DNA from: an uncultured Lachnospiraceae bacterium | Lineage (GTDB): Bacteria; Bacillota; Clostridia; Lachnospirales; Lachnospiraceae | Direction: 5' to 3' | DNA length: 32,247 bases | Assembly (NCBI GenBank): GCA_902489645.1 | Contig: CABUAW010000027.1 | Location: 1 to 32,247, forward strand | Shown here: piece after piece, positions 1 to 7,811 of the stretch | Layout of the letters: every line of letters starts with the position of its first letter | Position numbering within the stretch: position 1 is the first letter of the stretch | The notes under the pieces: generated by a model | What the model was told of the DNA's origin: nothing | The model's input: the letters and a program-made list of their open reading frames with translations, nothing else | Database searches by the model: none | Program-made: the position numbers and the translations under genes

Positions 1-338
1 GTCCGAGAACCATGCCGGACTTTACCGACCGTGAAATTTACATTCTTGAAATCTTAAAAAAACATCTGGCTTTCCGGCTGTATCGTGAGCTTTCAAATGA
101 AAACGCAGAAAAAGACGGCCAGGCCTCCCGTCAGCTCAATAAACTGACATCTCAATACCGGCTGACTCCCCGTGAAGCCGAAGTCGTCCGTCTGATAACT
201 CAGGGCAGGAAGAATGCAGACATTTGTGAAACACTCTACATTTCTTCCAGCACTCTGAAAAAACATACGAATAATATTTATAAAAAGCTCAATGTCAACA
301 GCAGAATCGAGCTGTTAAATCTTATTTCCAAAATTTAG
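1..338 (+). CDS. LuxR-type HTH transcriptional regulator, C-terminal part (5' end outside window)
   Basis: The frame is open to the left edge, so this is the 3' part of a longer gene; the first ATG (position 12) is probably internal. The last 60 residues form a LuxR/FixJ-type helix-turn-helix: LTPREAEVVRLITQGRKN is the canonical start, followed by a recognition helix (ISSSTLKKHTNNIYKKL). The part before it (DFTDREIYILEILKKHL) resembles the end of an N-terminal sensor region found in LuxR-type proteins of Firmicutes. It converges with the minus-strand tryptophan synthase gene and ends at a shared hairpin. Target and signal cannot be told from what is visible. The HTH assignment is firm; the domain upstream is unknown. 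Confidence 0.85.
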   Translation, partial: PRTMPDFTDREIYILEILKKHLAFRLYRELSNENAEKDGQASRQLNKLTSQYRLTPREAEVVRLITQGRKNADICETLYISSSTLKKHTNNIYKKLNVNSRIELLNLISKI

Positions 339-421
339 AAATCCCACCAAACTGAACCGACCTCACAATCATTCGACTTTTGAGGTCAGTCCAAACAGCA
401 TTTTACTGTTGGTGGGATTTT
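339..421. terminator. Large branched inverted repeat, convergent terminator
   Basis: A 12-bp perfect outer stem, AAATCCCACCAA (339-350) with TTGGTGGGATTT (409-420), encloses an inner stem GACCTCA (359-365) with TGAGGTC (381-387). A short AACAG/CTGTT pair (394-398 with 406-410) competes with the outer arm. T-rich flanks occur on both strands, so it can stop both the LuxR-type gene and trpB2. The stem begins directly after the LuxR-type stop codon. Confidence 0.75.
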
Positions 422-433
422 AATTTCAGAATT

Positions 434-1807
434 TTAGTCAACTTTTGGAAGTCCGGCAAAACCTACGGCCAAGTCGTCATCGGTCGGAATATAGTCGCTC
501 ATTTCACCGTTATTGAATTTCTCATAAGCAACCAAATCAAAATATCCGGTTCCGGTCAGACCAAAGACAATCGTTTTTTCCTCACCGGTTTCCTTGCATT
601 TAAGAGCCTCGTCGATGGCTACCCGGATTGCATGGCTGCTCTCCGGCGCCGGAAGGATACCTTCGATTCGTGCGAACTGGGTAGCGGCCTCAAATACGGC
701 CGTCTGCTCAACCGAAACAGCTTCCATTAATTTATCATCATATAACTGGGAGAGGATAGAACTCATTCCGTGATATCTTAAGCCTCCGGCATGGTTTGGA
801 GACGGAATGAAACCGCTTCCCAAAGTATACATTTTAGCCAACGGACAAATCATTCCCGTATCACAGAAATCATAAGCATATTTACCGCGGGTAAAGCTCG
901 GGCAGCTGGCCGGTTCTACGGCAATAATCCGGTAATCCCTTTCACCTCTGAGTTTTTCTCCCATGAACGGAGAAATCAAACCGCCCAGATTGGAACCGCC
1001 GCCGGCACAGCCGATGATAATATCCGGCGAAACGCCATATTTATCCAAGGCCGCTTTTGTCTCCAGACCAATAATGGATTGATGCAGAAGTACCTGGTTC
1101 AAAACAGAGCCGAGGACATAACGATAACCTTCATGAGTTACGGCCTCTTCAACAGCTTCGGAAATCGCGCAGCCAAGACTGCCTGTTGTTCCCGGATGTT
1201 CGGCGAGAATCTTGCGTCCCACGTCGGTTGTCTCCGATGGTGACGGAGTTACATTCGCTCCATAAGTACGCATCACTTCACGACGGAACGGTTTCTGCTC
1301 ATAGGAGCATTTTACCATATACACCTTACAGTCCAAATCAAAGTATGCACAGGCCATTGAAAGAGCGGTTCCCCACTGTCCTGCGCCGGTTTCTGTCGTC
1401 ACGCCTTTAAGCCCCTGCTTCTTTGCATAATACGCCTGGGCAATGGCCGAATTCAGCTTGTGACTTCCGGAAGTGTTATTGCCCTCAAATTTGTAATAAA
1501 TTTTTGCCGGTGTACCCAATGCTTTTTCCAGGAAATATGCCCGAACCAACGGTGACGGGCGATACATTTTGTAAAAATCCTGAATTTCCTGAGGAATATC
1601 AATGTAAGCCGTTGTATTATCCAGCTCCTGTTTGACCAGCTCTTCACAGAATACGCCGCCCAGCTCTTCGGCTGTCATCGGCTGTAATGTGCCCGGATTC
1701 AGAAGCGGAGCCGGCTTGTTTTTCATATCCGCACGGACATTGTACCATTGTGTCGGTATCTCCTTCTCCTCAAGATAAATTTTGTAAGGGATTTTCTTGT
1801 CTGCCAT
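434..1807 (-). CDS. trpB: Tryptophan synthase beta chain, TrpB2-type
   Basis: PLP-dependent enzyme that condenses indole with L-serine to give tryptophan. The 457-residue length and N-terminal region match the TrpB2 (TrpB-like) subfamily rather than the roughly 400-residue TrpB1. The PLP lysine is in EGNNTSGSHKLNSA (Lys117), with GAGQWG and the phosphate-binding GCAGGGSNLGG loop further on. I chose the ATG at 1807 because GGAAGG lies 7 bases upstream; an in-frame ATG at 1837 has no ribosome site. There is no trpA or other trp gene nearby, so it probably works on free indole, for example indole salvage. A tryptophan T-box leader precedes it. Family assignment is strong; the indole-salvage role is inference. 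Confidence 0.93.
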   Translation of the reverse strand: MADKKIPYKIYLEEKEIPTQWYNVRADMKNKPAPLLNPGTLQPMTAEELGGVFCEELVKQELDNTTAYIDIPQEIQDFYKMYRPSPLVRAYFLEKALGTPAKIYYKFEGNNTSGSHKLNSAIAQAYYAKKQGLKGVTTETGAGQWGTALSMACAYFDLDCKVYMVKCSYEQKPFRREVMRTYGANVTPSPSETTDVGRKILAEHPGTTGSLGCAISEAVEEAVTHEGYRYVLGSVLNQVLLHQSIIGLETKAALDKYGVSPDIIIGCAGGGSNLGGLISPFMGEKLRGERDYRIIAVEPASCPSFTRGKYAYDFCDTGMICPLAKMYTLGSGFIPSPNHAGGLRYHGMSSILSQLYDDKLMEAVSVEQTAVFEAATQFARIEGILPAPESSHAIRVAIDEALKCKETGEEKTIVFGLTGTGYFDLVAYEKFNNGEMSDYIPTDDDLAVGFAGLPKVD

Positions 1808-1881
1808 CTTTTTACCTTCCTTTCTCATAAATTCCACATTCTACAGTGGAAAATCTGCGTTACGGAATTTCTTTTCCATAA

Positions 1882-2155
1882 CAAAAAAATCCTGTCCTTA
1901 TGAAATCTCATAGGACAGGATAAACCTGCGGTGCCACCTATATTCATTCTGTTTAAGAATGCTCTCAGCCATGTACAATCATACATGTTCCACAATAACG
2001 GTTGGATTCCGTCGCCCCTACAATCGGCCTTCGCCAACTTCGGTTTGCCCTCACAAGTCCATTCACCCTCACTCATATATCGCGGTCCCACCGTCCGCAA
2101 CTCTCTGGGAATATGTCATCAAGGCTACTACTCTTGCTCACCGGTTTTTAATTGT
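1882..2155 (-). promoter_or_regulatory. T-box leader RNA, tryptophan specifier (UGG)
   Basis: The minus strand carries a T-box core GGTGGCACCGC (within 1926-1939). It is followed by a strong terminator stem (1890-1922, ATCCTGTCCT paired with AGGACAGGAT) and seven Ts. Upstream are Stem I features, including an AGAGAG element. The specifier region reads GTGAATGGACTTG, placing TGG (Trp codon, 2059-2061) in the usual GAA-xxx-A context. In the T-box bulge, TGG is followed by C (1933-1936), which would pair with a G discriminator base; tRNA-Trp has G73. Uncharged tRNA-Trp should therefore antiterminate trpB2. This leader fills most of the 394-bp gap between trpB2 and hydE. Confidence 0.93.
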
Positions 2156-2159
2156 TTTT

Positions 2160-2188
2160 ATTATAATGCAGCATAAAACTATTGTCAA
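2160..2188 (-). promoter_or_regulatory. SigA-type promoter of the trpB2 T-box transcript
   Basis: Consensus -35 TTGACA (complement of 2183-2188), a 17-base spacer and consensus -10 TATAAT (complement of 2160-2165). Transcription would start near 2153, just before the T-box Stem I. It lies immediately downstream of the hydE stop codon. Confidence 0.9.
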
Positions 2189-2201
2189 TGAAAAAATCTT
2201 T

Positions 2202-3239
2202 TTATTTCAAAGCATCGCCCCGCTCCGAGACAAGCTCATATCCTACGGATAAAACCCGGCGTTCCAGACATCCCCGACATTCGGCCGCTTCCTCACCGGT
2301 ACAAATCTTATTGTCATACAAATCATACTGTTTTCGGTTTTTCACCGGAGACAGATTCGGCATGACCACATTGGCTCCCGCCGCCAGTCCCTTTTCCCGT
2401 CCCAACGGGTCCATCGTACCGAGGGCTGTCGTCGCCGGAAGTAAAACCTTTGGAAGCAATATCCGGATAACGGATAAAAGGAACAGGGTCAGCTCCACAC
2501 TTCCCGCCTTTTCCTTTGCAAACCGGGTTTCGTGATGGGGAATAAAGGGACCGATACCCACCATCTGGGGCTGAAGCTCCTTTAAGAAAATCAAATCTTC
2601 CGCCAGATGCTCCATCGTCTGGCCCGGAGAACCGACCATAAATCCGGCGCCCACCTGATACCCGAGAGACCTTAAATCAAACAGGCATTGTTTCCTGTGG
2701 GAAAGAAGCATCTCTTCCGGGTGAAGCTGGCGGTAAAGCGCATCGCTGGCCGTTTCATGCCGAAGCAGGTAACGGTCCGCCCCCGCTTCTTTAAATAATT
2801 TATAGCTCTCGTAGGATTTTTCACCGATAGAGAGGGTAATCGCGCAGTCCGGATAACCTTTACGGATAGAACGGATAATCTCTGCCATACGCTCATCCGT
2901 ATAATAGGGGTCCTCGCCCCCCTGCAGTACAAAGGTCCTGAATCCCAAGGCATAGCCGTTTTCACAACAGGCCAGAATTTCCTCCCGGCTCAGCCGATAC
3001 CTCTCGGCCCGGCTGTTGCCCCGGCGGATACCGCAGTAATAACAGTCGTTTTTACAATAATTTGTAAATTCAATCAAACCACGGGTATAGACTTTATTTC
3101 CATAAAACTGTCTGCGCAGTTTTACGGCCTCCCCTGTCAGCAACCCGGATACCTCCGGATTTTTCCAGTCCTCCAGAAGCTCGATGTATTCTTCCCGTGA
3201 AAGTTCATGATTTTGAATCAGTTTTCCCGCAGCATCCAT
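2202..3239 (-). CDS. hydE: [FeFe] hydrogenase H-cluster maturase, radical SAM HydE
   Basis: Radical SAM enzyme that, with HydG and HydF, builds the diiron subcluster of [FeFe] hydrogenase. The SAM cluster motif CX3CX2C is CKNDCYYC (Cys62, 66, 69), preceded by GLIEFTNY as in HydE rather than BioB. The second, family-typical but non-essential CX7CX2C motif is present at Cys313, 321 and 324. Length 345 fits the family. It follows the rhodanese-TtcA-like gene by 9 bases and is the last gene of the nadA transcript. No hydF, hydG or hydrogenase gene lies in the window, so it is separated from its partners. BioB or PylB would be the main alternatives; the motifs favour HydE. Confidence 0.9.
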   Translation of the reverse strand: MDAAGKLIQNHELSREEYIELLEDWKNPEVSGLLTGEAVKLRRQFYGNKVYTRGLIEFTNYCKNDCYYCGIRRGNSRAERYRLSREEILACCENGYALGFRTFVLQGGEDPYYTDERMAEIIRSIRKGYPDCAITLSIGEKSYESYKLFKEAGADRYLLRHETASDALYRQLHPEEMLLSHRKQCLFDLRSLGYQVGAGFMVGSPGQTMEHLAEDLIFLKELQPQMVGIGPFIPHHETRFAKEKAGSVELTLFLLSVIRILLPKVLLPATTALGTMDPLGREKGLAAGANVVMPNLSPVKNRKQYDLYDNKICTGEEAAECRGCLERRVLSVGYELVSERGDALK

Positions 3240-3248
3240 ACAAATCGC

Positions 3249-4403
3249 CTATTTATCCTTCCTATCATAATCATCCAGAAAATTATAGCTCATATCGCCT
3301 TTATGGTATCCAATCACCGTCTTTAAGTTAATATTATGAACACTTTTAAAGATGTTTTTGTCAATCACATCACTCTTTTTCCGGAATTCCGTGACCAGCT
3401 CTTTCATCTCATCCCGTTTGGAACCATGTTCCCCGCCGCAGGTCACACAATTTTCCGTAAAACGGCAGGCGCACTGAATAAAATGAAGCTGATTATAATC
3501 TCTCCACGCTTTAATATCGGCCTCCCGGACCATATACATCGGCCGAATCAGCTCCATCCCTTCAAAATTCTGGCTGTGAAGCTTCGGCATCATCGTCTCA
3601 ATCTTGCCGCTGTAAAGCATCCCCATCAAAATGGTTTCAATCACATCATCAAAATGGTGACCGAGGGCAATTTTATTACATCCCAGTTCTCTGGCATGGG
3701 AATAGAGATATCCCCGGCGCATCCTGGCACAGAGATAGCATGGATTTTTGTCAATGGCTGCCACCGTATCAAAAATATCGCTCTCAAATACGGTCAGCGG
3801 AATTCCAAGAAGCTTTGCATTGTCCTGAATAATTTTCCAGTTATCCGCATTATAGCCTGGATTCATCACCAGAAATACCAAGTCAAAATGCACCCGGCCA
3901 TGTTTTTGAAGTTCCTGGAGGAGCTTTGCCATCAGCATCGAATCCTTCCCGCCGGAAATGCAAGCCGCAATCCGGTCGCCCTCCTGAATCAACTCGTAAT
4001 CATGGACCGCCTTCGTAAACCTGCGCCAGATAGATTTTCTGTAAGTCGTAATAATGCTTCGCTCAATCTCAGAGGTTTTTTTTACCGCAACCGGCGCTTC
4101 CTCCAGAAAATGACTGAGCTGATAACGCAAAAAGGCCCGGTAACCCCCGGAGACATTCGTCGCCTTCTGCCCTTCCTTTTCCAGCGCCTGCACCAGTTCT
4201 TTGCTCCGCTCTCCGGTATGACACATAATATACAGCGGTTTCGACAGATTGATTTCTCCCATTCGCTCGTGAAATTCCTGCCCCGGAATATGAATGGCCC
4301 CGGGAATGGAGCCTCTTTTAAAATCCTCCCCGGAGCGTATATCAACGATGGTCACCTGCCCGCTGTCCATATTTAACAAATCTTCTATTTCAATCGATTC
4401 CAT
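3249..4403 (-). CDS. Rhodanese domain fused to a TtcA-like PP-loop tRNA thiolation enzyme
   Basis: Residues 1-100 are a rhodanese domain with active-site Cys61 in MCHTGERS; residues about 115-384 are an ATP pyrophosphatase of the TtcA/TtuA group. The PP-loop is SGGKDS (150-155). CX2C in PCYLCARMRRG (Cys222, 225) matches the iron-sulfur cysteines of TtcA, and a later cysteine group (Cys311, 313, 319, 322) could supply the third ligand. Such enzymes thiolate tRNA bases, for example 2-thiocytidine 32; the fused rhodanese would be a built-in persulfide donor. The ATG at 4403 has GGAGG five bases upstream. A longer frame to 4562 would overlap nadA and is rejected. It follows nadA by 20 bases. The exact tRNA target is not known from sequence. 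Confidence 0.87.
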   Translation of the reverse strand: MESIEIEDLLNMDSGQVTIVDIRSGEDFKRGSIPGAIHIPGQEFHERMGEINLSKPLYIMCHTGERSKELVQALEKEGQKATNVSGGYRAFLRYQLSHFLEEAPVAVKKTSEIERSIITTYRKSIWRRFTKAVHDYELIQEGDRIAACISGGKDSMLMAKLLQELQKHGRVHFDLVFLVMNPGYNADNWKIIQDNAKLLGIPLTVFESDIFDTVAAIDKNPCYLCARMRRGYLYSHARELGCNKIALGHHFDDVIETILMGMLYSGKIETMMPKLHSQNFEGMELIRPMYMVREADIKAWRDYNQLHFIQCACRFTENCVTCGGEHGSKRDEMKELVTEFRKKSDVIDKNIFKSVHNINLKTVIGYHKGDMSYNFLDDYDRKDK

Positions 4404-4423
4404 GTTTTCCTCCGCCTGTCCCT

Positions 4424-5335
4424 TTATTTTGCCAGTTCTAACATCTTTTGTAAAGGCGTTTCCGCCTTTTTGCGGAGTTTTTCTTCCAGTTCCACTTCCG
4501 GTTCCAGCGTTTCTAAAGCCGAAAGCACGCTTTCCAGGCGAATCCGTTTCATATTCGGACAAAACTGGCGGTGTCCTACCGAATAAAACTTTTTGTCCGG
4601 ATTTTTCAGCATCAGTTCATAAAAAATCCCCATCTCCGTACAAATCAGGAACACCTTGTTCTCGGAATTTGTCGCATAGTCAATAATCTGAGAGGTACTG
4701 CCGATAAAGTCCGCCTCCGCCAGCACATCCTCCGTACACTCCGGGTGGGCCAGCACAAGGGCTTCCGGATGGGCTTCCTTGGCCTTTAACACCTCTTCTC
4801 TGTGGATACTTTTATGAACATGGCAAAATCCGTCATGGAAAATAAATTGCTTTTCGGGAAGCTGTTTCGCCACGTAACGGCCCAGATTATTATCCGGTAT
4901 AAAAAAGATTTCTTTATTCGGAAGCTTACGCACAATATTTACCGCATTGGAAGAGGTCACGCAGACATCGGATTCGGATTTAATCTCCGCCGTCGAATTC
5001 ACATAACAGACCACCGCCGCCTGCGGATGCTCTGCCCGGACCTCCCGGATACGTTCCAAATCCACCATATGCGCCATCGGACAATCGGCATGCCTGTCCG
5101 CCATAATGACCTTTTTCCCCGGATTTAAAATTTTTGCACTTTCACCCATGAAAGAAACACCGCAAAAAATAATCACCTTCTGGGGAACCTTTGTCGCCAG
5201 CTCGGCCAGATAATAGGAATCTCCCACGTAATCCGCAATTTCCTGTACCTGTCCGTCGACATAATAATGGGCAAGAATGACCGCATCCTTTGCTTCCTTT
5301 AATTCTTTAATTGACCTTACAATTTCATCACTCAT
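4424..5335 (-). CDS. nadA: Quinolinate synthase NadA
   Basis: [4Fe-4S] enzyme that condenses iminoaspartate with dihydroxyacetone phosphate to quinolinate in NAD synthesis. At 303 residues it matches the short NadA form. Cluster ligands are recognisable as Cys85 (ADCPM), Cys171 (GFCHVH) and Cys259 (QFCPNM); GVSFMGESAKIL and VGSTSQ-like segments also fit. GGAG lies 8 bases before the ATG. nadB and nadC, its usual neighbours, are absent, and it heads a transcript with a sulfur-transfer enzyme and hydE, both iron-sulfur proteins. Its promoter carries the same operator-like site as the sulfur operons. Confidence 0.95.
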   Translation of the reverse strand: MSDEIVRSIKELKEAKDAVILAHYYVDGQVQEIADYVGDSYYLAELATKVPQKVIIFCGVSFMGESAKILNPGKKVIMADRHADCPMAHMVDLERIREVRAEHPQAAVVCYVNSTAEIKSESDVCVTSSNAVNIVRKLPNKEIFFIPDNNLGRYVAKQLPEKQFIFHDGFCHVHKSIHREEVLKAKEAHPEALVLAHPECTEDVLAEADFIGSTSQIIDYATNSENKVFLICTEMGIFYELMLKNPDKKFYSVGHRQFCPNMKRIRLESVLSALETLEPEVELEEKLRKKAETPLQKMLELAK

Positions 5336-5361
5336 TTTTGTTTCTCCAACTTTTTAATTTT

Positions 5362-5407
5362 CCTATATATTAAGTAGGATTTTATCATTTAAAATTTGTA
5401 CTGTCAA
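5362..5407 (-). promoter_or_regulatory. nadA promoter with CymR-like box
   Basis: -35 TTGACA (complement of 5402-5407), 17-base spacer, -10 TAAAAT (complement of 5379-5384). Two bases after the -10, at 5362-5376, is TACTTAATATATAGG, flanked to give the inverted repeat TCCTA...TAGGA. The same site type sits at the URO-D/met, gshA, cysK and sbp promoters. Its position over the start site implies repression. Confidence 0.75.
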
Positions 5408-5431
5408 TATAACCGGAAACATCTTTTTATT

Positions 5432-6607
5432 CTAAATTCCCTGCGGATGCACGGCCTCTTCGAGCTGCCTCAGAGCTTTGGCCAATGTCTCCCGCGGGCA
5501 GGCAATATTTATCCGCTCAAAGCCGTCCCCGTCAGGGCCAAACATGGCGCCGCTGTCCAGCCACAGCCCGGCCTTCTCTACAATAAGCCATTCCCGCTCC
5601 CGCTCCGTCAAATTCAATCCTCTGAAATCGAGCCATATCAGATACGTCCCCTCCGGCTCAATCAATTTTATTTCCGGAAGCTTTTCATGCAGAAAGTCTC
5701 TTAAAAAGTTGAGATTTTCAAAAAGATATGTTTTCAGCTCAGAGAGCCACGCTTCCCCCGATTCATAGGCAGCCTGGCAGGCAACAATTCCCATCAGATT
5801 GGCCTGACTGTATCCCGCGGCCGCCACCGCTTTCAGATATTTCTTTCGAAGCTCCGGATTGGAAATAATAATATTGGAGATTTGAAGTCCGGCTAAATTG
5901 AAGGTTTTTGACGGTGCCGTACAGGTCACGGTAATATCCGCATATTCCGCTCCCAGATTGGCAAAAACCTGATGCTTATGGCCCGGATATACAAAATCGC
6001 TGTGAATCTCATCACTGACGACAATGACGCCGTGTTTCAGACATATGTCCCCGATTCGTTTCAGTTCCCACGTCTTCCACACTCTTCCCACCGGATTGTG
6101 CGGGCTGCACAACAGGAAAAGCTTCACCCGGTATTCCACAATCTTTTTCTCAAAATCTTCAAAATCTATTTCATAGTGTCCGTCCGTCAGCTTTAACGAA
6201 TTATTGACGAGAACCCGGTCATTATCCAAAATCACTTCACTGAAAGGATAATACACCGGCTGCTGGAGAAGCACGCCGTCCCATTCCTTTGTAAAGGCCC
6301 GCACCGCTGCGGCCAGCGCAAAAACGACGCCCGGCGTCTTAATCAACCAGTCCTTTTCAATATACCAGTCAAAATGCCGCTCATACCAGCCAATAACCGC
6401 ATCATAATAGGGCGCTTTTGTCTCGCTGTACCCAAAAATGCCGTGCTTTACCGTCTGTTCCAGACGTTCAAGAATGGCCGGCGCTGTCTGAAAGTCCATA
6501 TCGGCCACCCACAGGGGCAAAAGATTCTCCGGTTTCCCCCGCTCGGCCATAAAATCATATTTTAAACTGTTTGTATCTTTTCGATTGATAAATTCATTAA
6601 AATTCAT
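5432..6607 (-). CDS. patB: PLP-dependent C-S beta-lyase, MalY/PatB family
   Basis: Fold-type I aminotransferase-like enzyme of the MalY/PatB group, which cleaves cystathionine, cysteine conjugates or cysteine to thiol/sulfide, pyruvate and ammonia. The PLP lysine is Lys234 in TAPSKTFNLAGLQ, with SPHNPVGRVW and SDEIHSDF before it; length 391 is typical. I chose the ATG at 6607 (GGAG six bases upstream) over the GTG at 6619. It is the last gene of the URO-D/met/salvage block, 34 bases after a cystathionine synthase/lyase homologue. Together they could release sulfur from imported organosulfur compounds. Natural substrate is unknown; aminotransferase activity is less likely. Confidence 0.88.
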   Translation of the reverse strand: MNFNEFINRKDTNSLKYDFMAERGKPENLLPLWVADMDFQTAPAILERLEQTVKHGIFGYSETKAPYYDAVIGWYERHFDWYIEKDWLIKTPGVVFALAAAVRAFTKEWDGVLLQQPVYYPFSEVILDNDRVLVNNSLKLTDGHYEIDFEDFEKKIVEYRVKLFLLCSPHNPVGRVWKTWELKRIGDICLKHGVIVVSDEIHSDFVYPGHKHQVFANLGAEYADITVTCTAPSKTFNLAGLQISNIIISNPELRKKYLKAVAAAGYSQANLMGIVACQAAYESGEAWLSELKTYLFENLNFLRDFLHEKLPEIKLIEPEGTYLIWLDFRGLNLTEREREWLIVEKAGLWLDSGAMFGPDGDGFERINIACPRETLAKALRQLEEAVHPQGI

Positions 6608-6641
6608 GTCCCTCTCCACGCTTTCCCGTTCCTGATATTCT

Positions 6642-7787
6642 TTATCCGATGGCCTGCGACAAATCGCTGATTAAATCCTCTGCGTTCTCAATTCCAACGG
6701 AAAGCCGTAAAAAATTCTCCGTGATTCCAAGCTTTTCCCGGACATCCACAGGCACATCCCCATGGGTCTGCAGCATCGGATAGGTTATCAGTGTTTCCAC
6801 ACCGCCCAGGCTTTCCGCATAAGTGATTAAATTTAATTTTTCCAATATTTTTCTGGCCGTATCCGCTGTGTCTGTCCGAAAAGAAATCATACTTCCGAAA
6901 CCTCTGGACTGCCGCAGATTCACACGATATCCCGGGTGTTCCGGCAGGCCGACATAATATACATGTTGAATCTTCTCCTGGGTTTTCAGCCATTTGGCAA
7001 TGACCAGCGCGTTTTTCTGCTGCCGCTCCATGCGAACTCCCAGCGTTTTAATACCGCGGATAACAAGAAAGCTGTCAAAAGGCGGCAGGGCGCTGCCCGT
7101 CGTTTTATAAATATAACGTATTCTCTCGGCCAAATCTTTGCGGCTTGTACACAAAAATCCGGCCAGCGTATCGTTGTGACCGCCTAAAAATTTTGTCCCG
7201 CTGTGAACAACCAGGTCGGCTCCAAGCTTCAATGGATTCTGATAATATGGAGACAAAAATGTATTATCCACGATTAAATACAAATCATGGGCTTTTGCCA
7301 GCCGGTGCATCTGCCCTAAATCTGTCACCAACATCGTCGGGTTGCTCGGCGTCTCAATGTATAACGCCTTCGTATTCTCCCGGATAGCCGCTTCTACCGC
7401 CCGGACGTCCGAGGTATCCACATAGGAAAATGTCATGCCCCGTCGTTCCCCGATTTCTTTGAACATTCGCGTAGAGCCGCCATAAATATCCTCCGAACAA
7501 ATAAAATGCGCTCCCGAATCAAATAACTCAAAACAGAGGGTCAGCGCAGCCATGCCCGATGTACAGGCCACGGTATCCAACGCGCCTTCCAGGGAAGAAA
7601 TAATATTTTCCAGCTCTGTCCGCGTCGGATTACTCTCTCTCGAATAGTCATAGCCCGTTGATTTTCCAATTCCCGGGTGGGAAAAGGTCGCTGTCTGATA
7701 GATTGGAACCGAAACGGCGCCGTAACTGTGTTCCTTCGGCCCTGTTCCGTTTCCGTGAATACATCGTGTTTCCAAACCATATTCCAT
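6642..7787 (-). CDS. Trans-sulfuration PLP enzyme (cystathionine gamma-synthase/lyase family)
   Basis: Cys/Met metabolism PLP family. The N-terminal segment with PIYQTATF and YDYSRESNPTR, the ETPSNPT loop, VDNTFLSP and the PLP lysine Lys199 in HSGTKFLGGHND are all present; length 381 is typical. Members make cystathionine or homocysteine from an O-acylhomoserine, or cleave cystathionine; sequence alone does not separate these. I chose the ATG at 7787 with GAGG nine bases upstream over the GTG at 7802. It follows the aldo/keto reductase by 24 bases and precedes patB, making a synthase/lyase pair. It is one of two such paralogues in the window; either could use a protein-thiocarboxylate sulfur donor. 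Confidence 0.88.
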   Translation of the reverse strand: MEYGLETRCIHGNGTGPKEHSYGAVSVPIYQTATFSHPGIGKSTGYDYSRESNPTRTELENIISSLEGALDTVACTSGMAALTLCFELFDSGAHFICSEDIYGGSTRMFKEIGERRGMTFSYVDTSDVRAVEAAIRENTKALYIETPSNPTMLVTDLGQMHRLAKAHDLYLIVDNTFLSPYYQNPLKLGADLVVHSGTKFLGGHNDTLAGFLCTSRKDLAERIRYIYKTTGSALPPFDSFLVIRGIKTLGVRMERQQKNALVIAKWLKTQEKIQHVYYVGLPEHPGYRVNLRQSRGFGSMISFRTDTADTARKILEKLNLITYAESLGGVETLITYPMLQTHGDVPVDVREKLGITENFLRLSVGIENAEDLISDLSQAIG

Positions 7788-7811
7788 ACTCACATACCTC
7801 ACATTTAATTA

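Noticed and set aside
1931..2252. Plus-strand open frames of 81-97 codons
   Set aside because: They lie in the trpB2 T-box leader, whose RNA motifs explain the sequence.
3336..4376. 346-codon plus-strand open frame
   Set aside because: It is antisense to the rhodanese-TtcA-like gene, whose motifs are all intact; the plus-strand product has no recognisable pattern or ribosome site.
4404..4562. N-terminal extension of the rhodanese-TtcA-like gene
   Set aside because: It overlaps nadA, encodes low-complexity residues and lacks a ribosome site, while the ATG at 4403 has a strong one.
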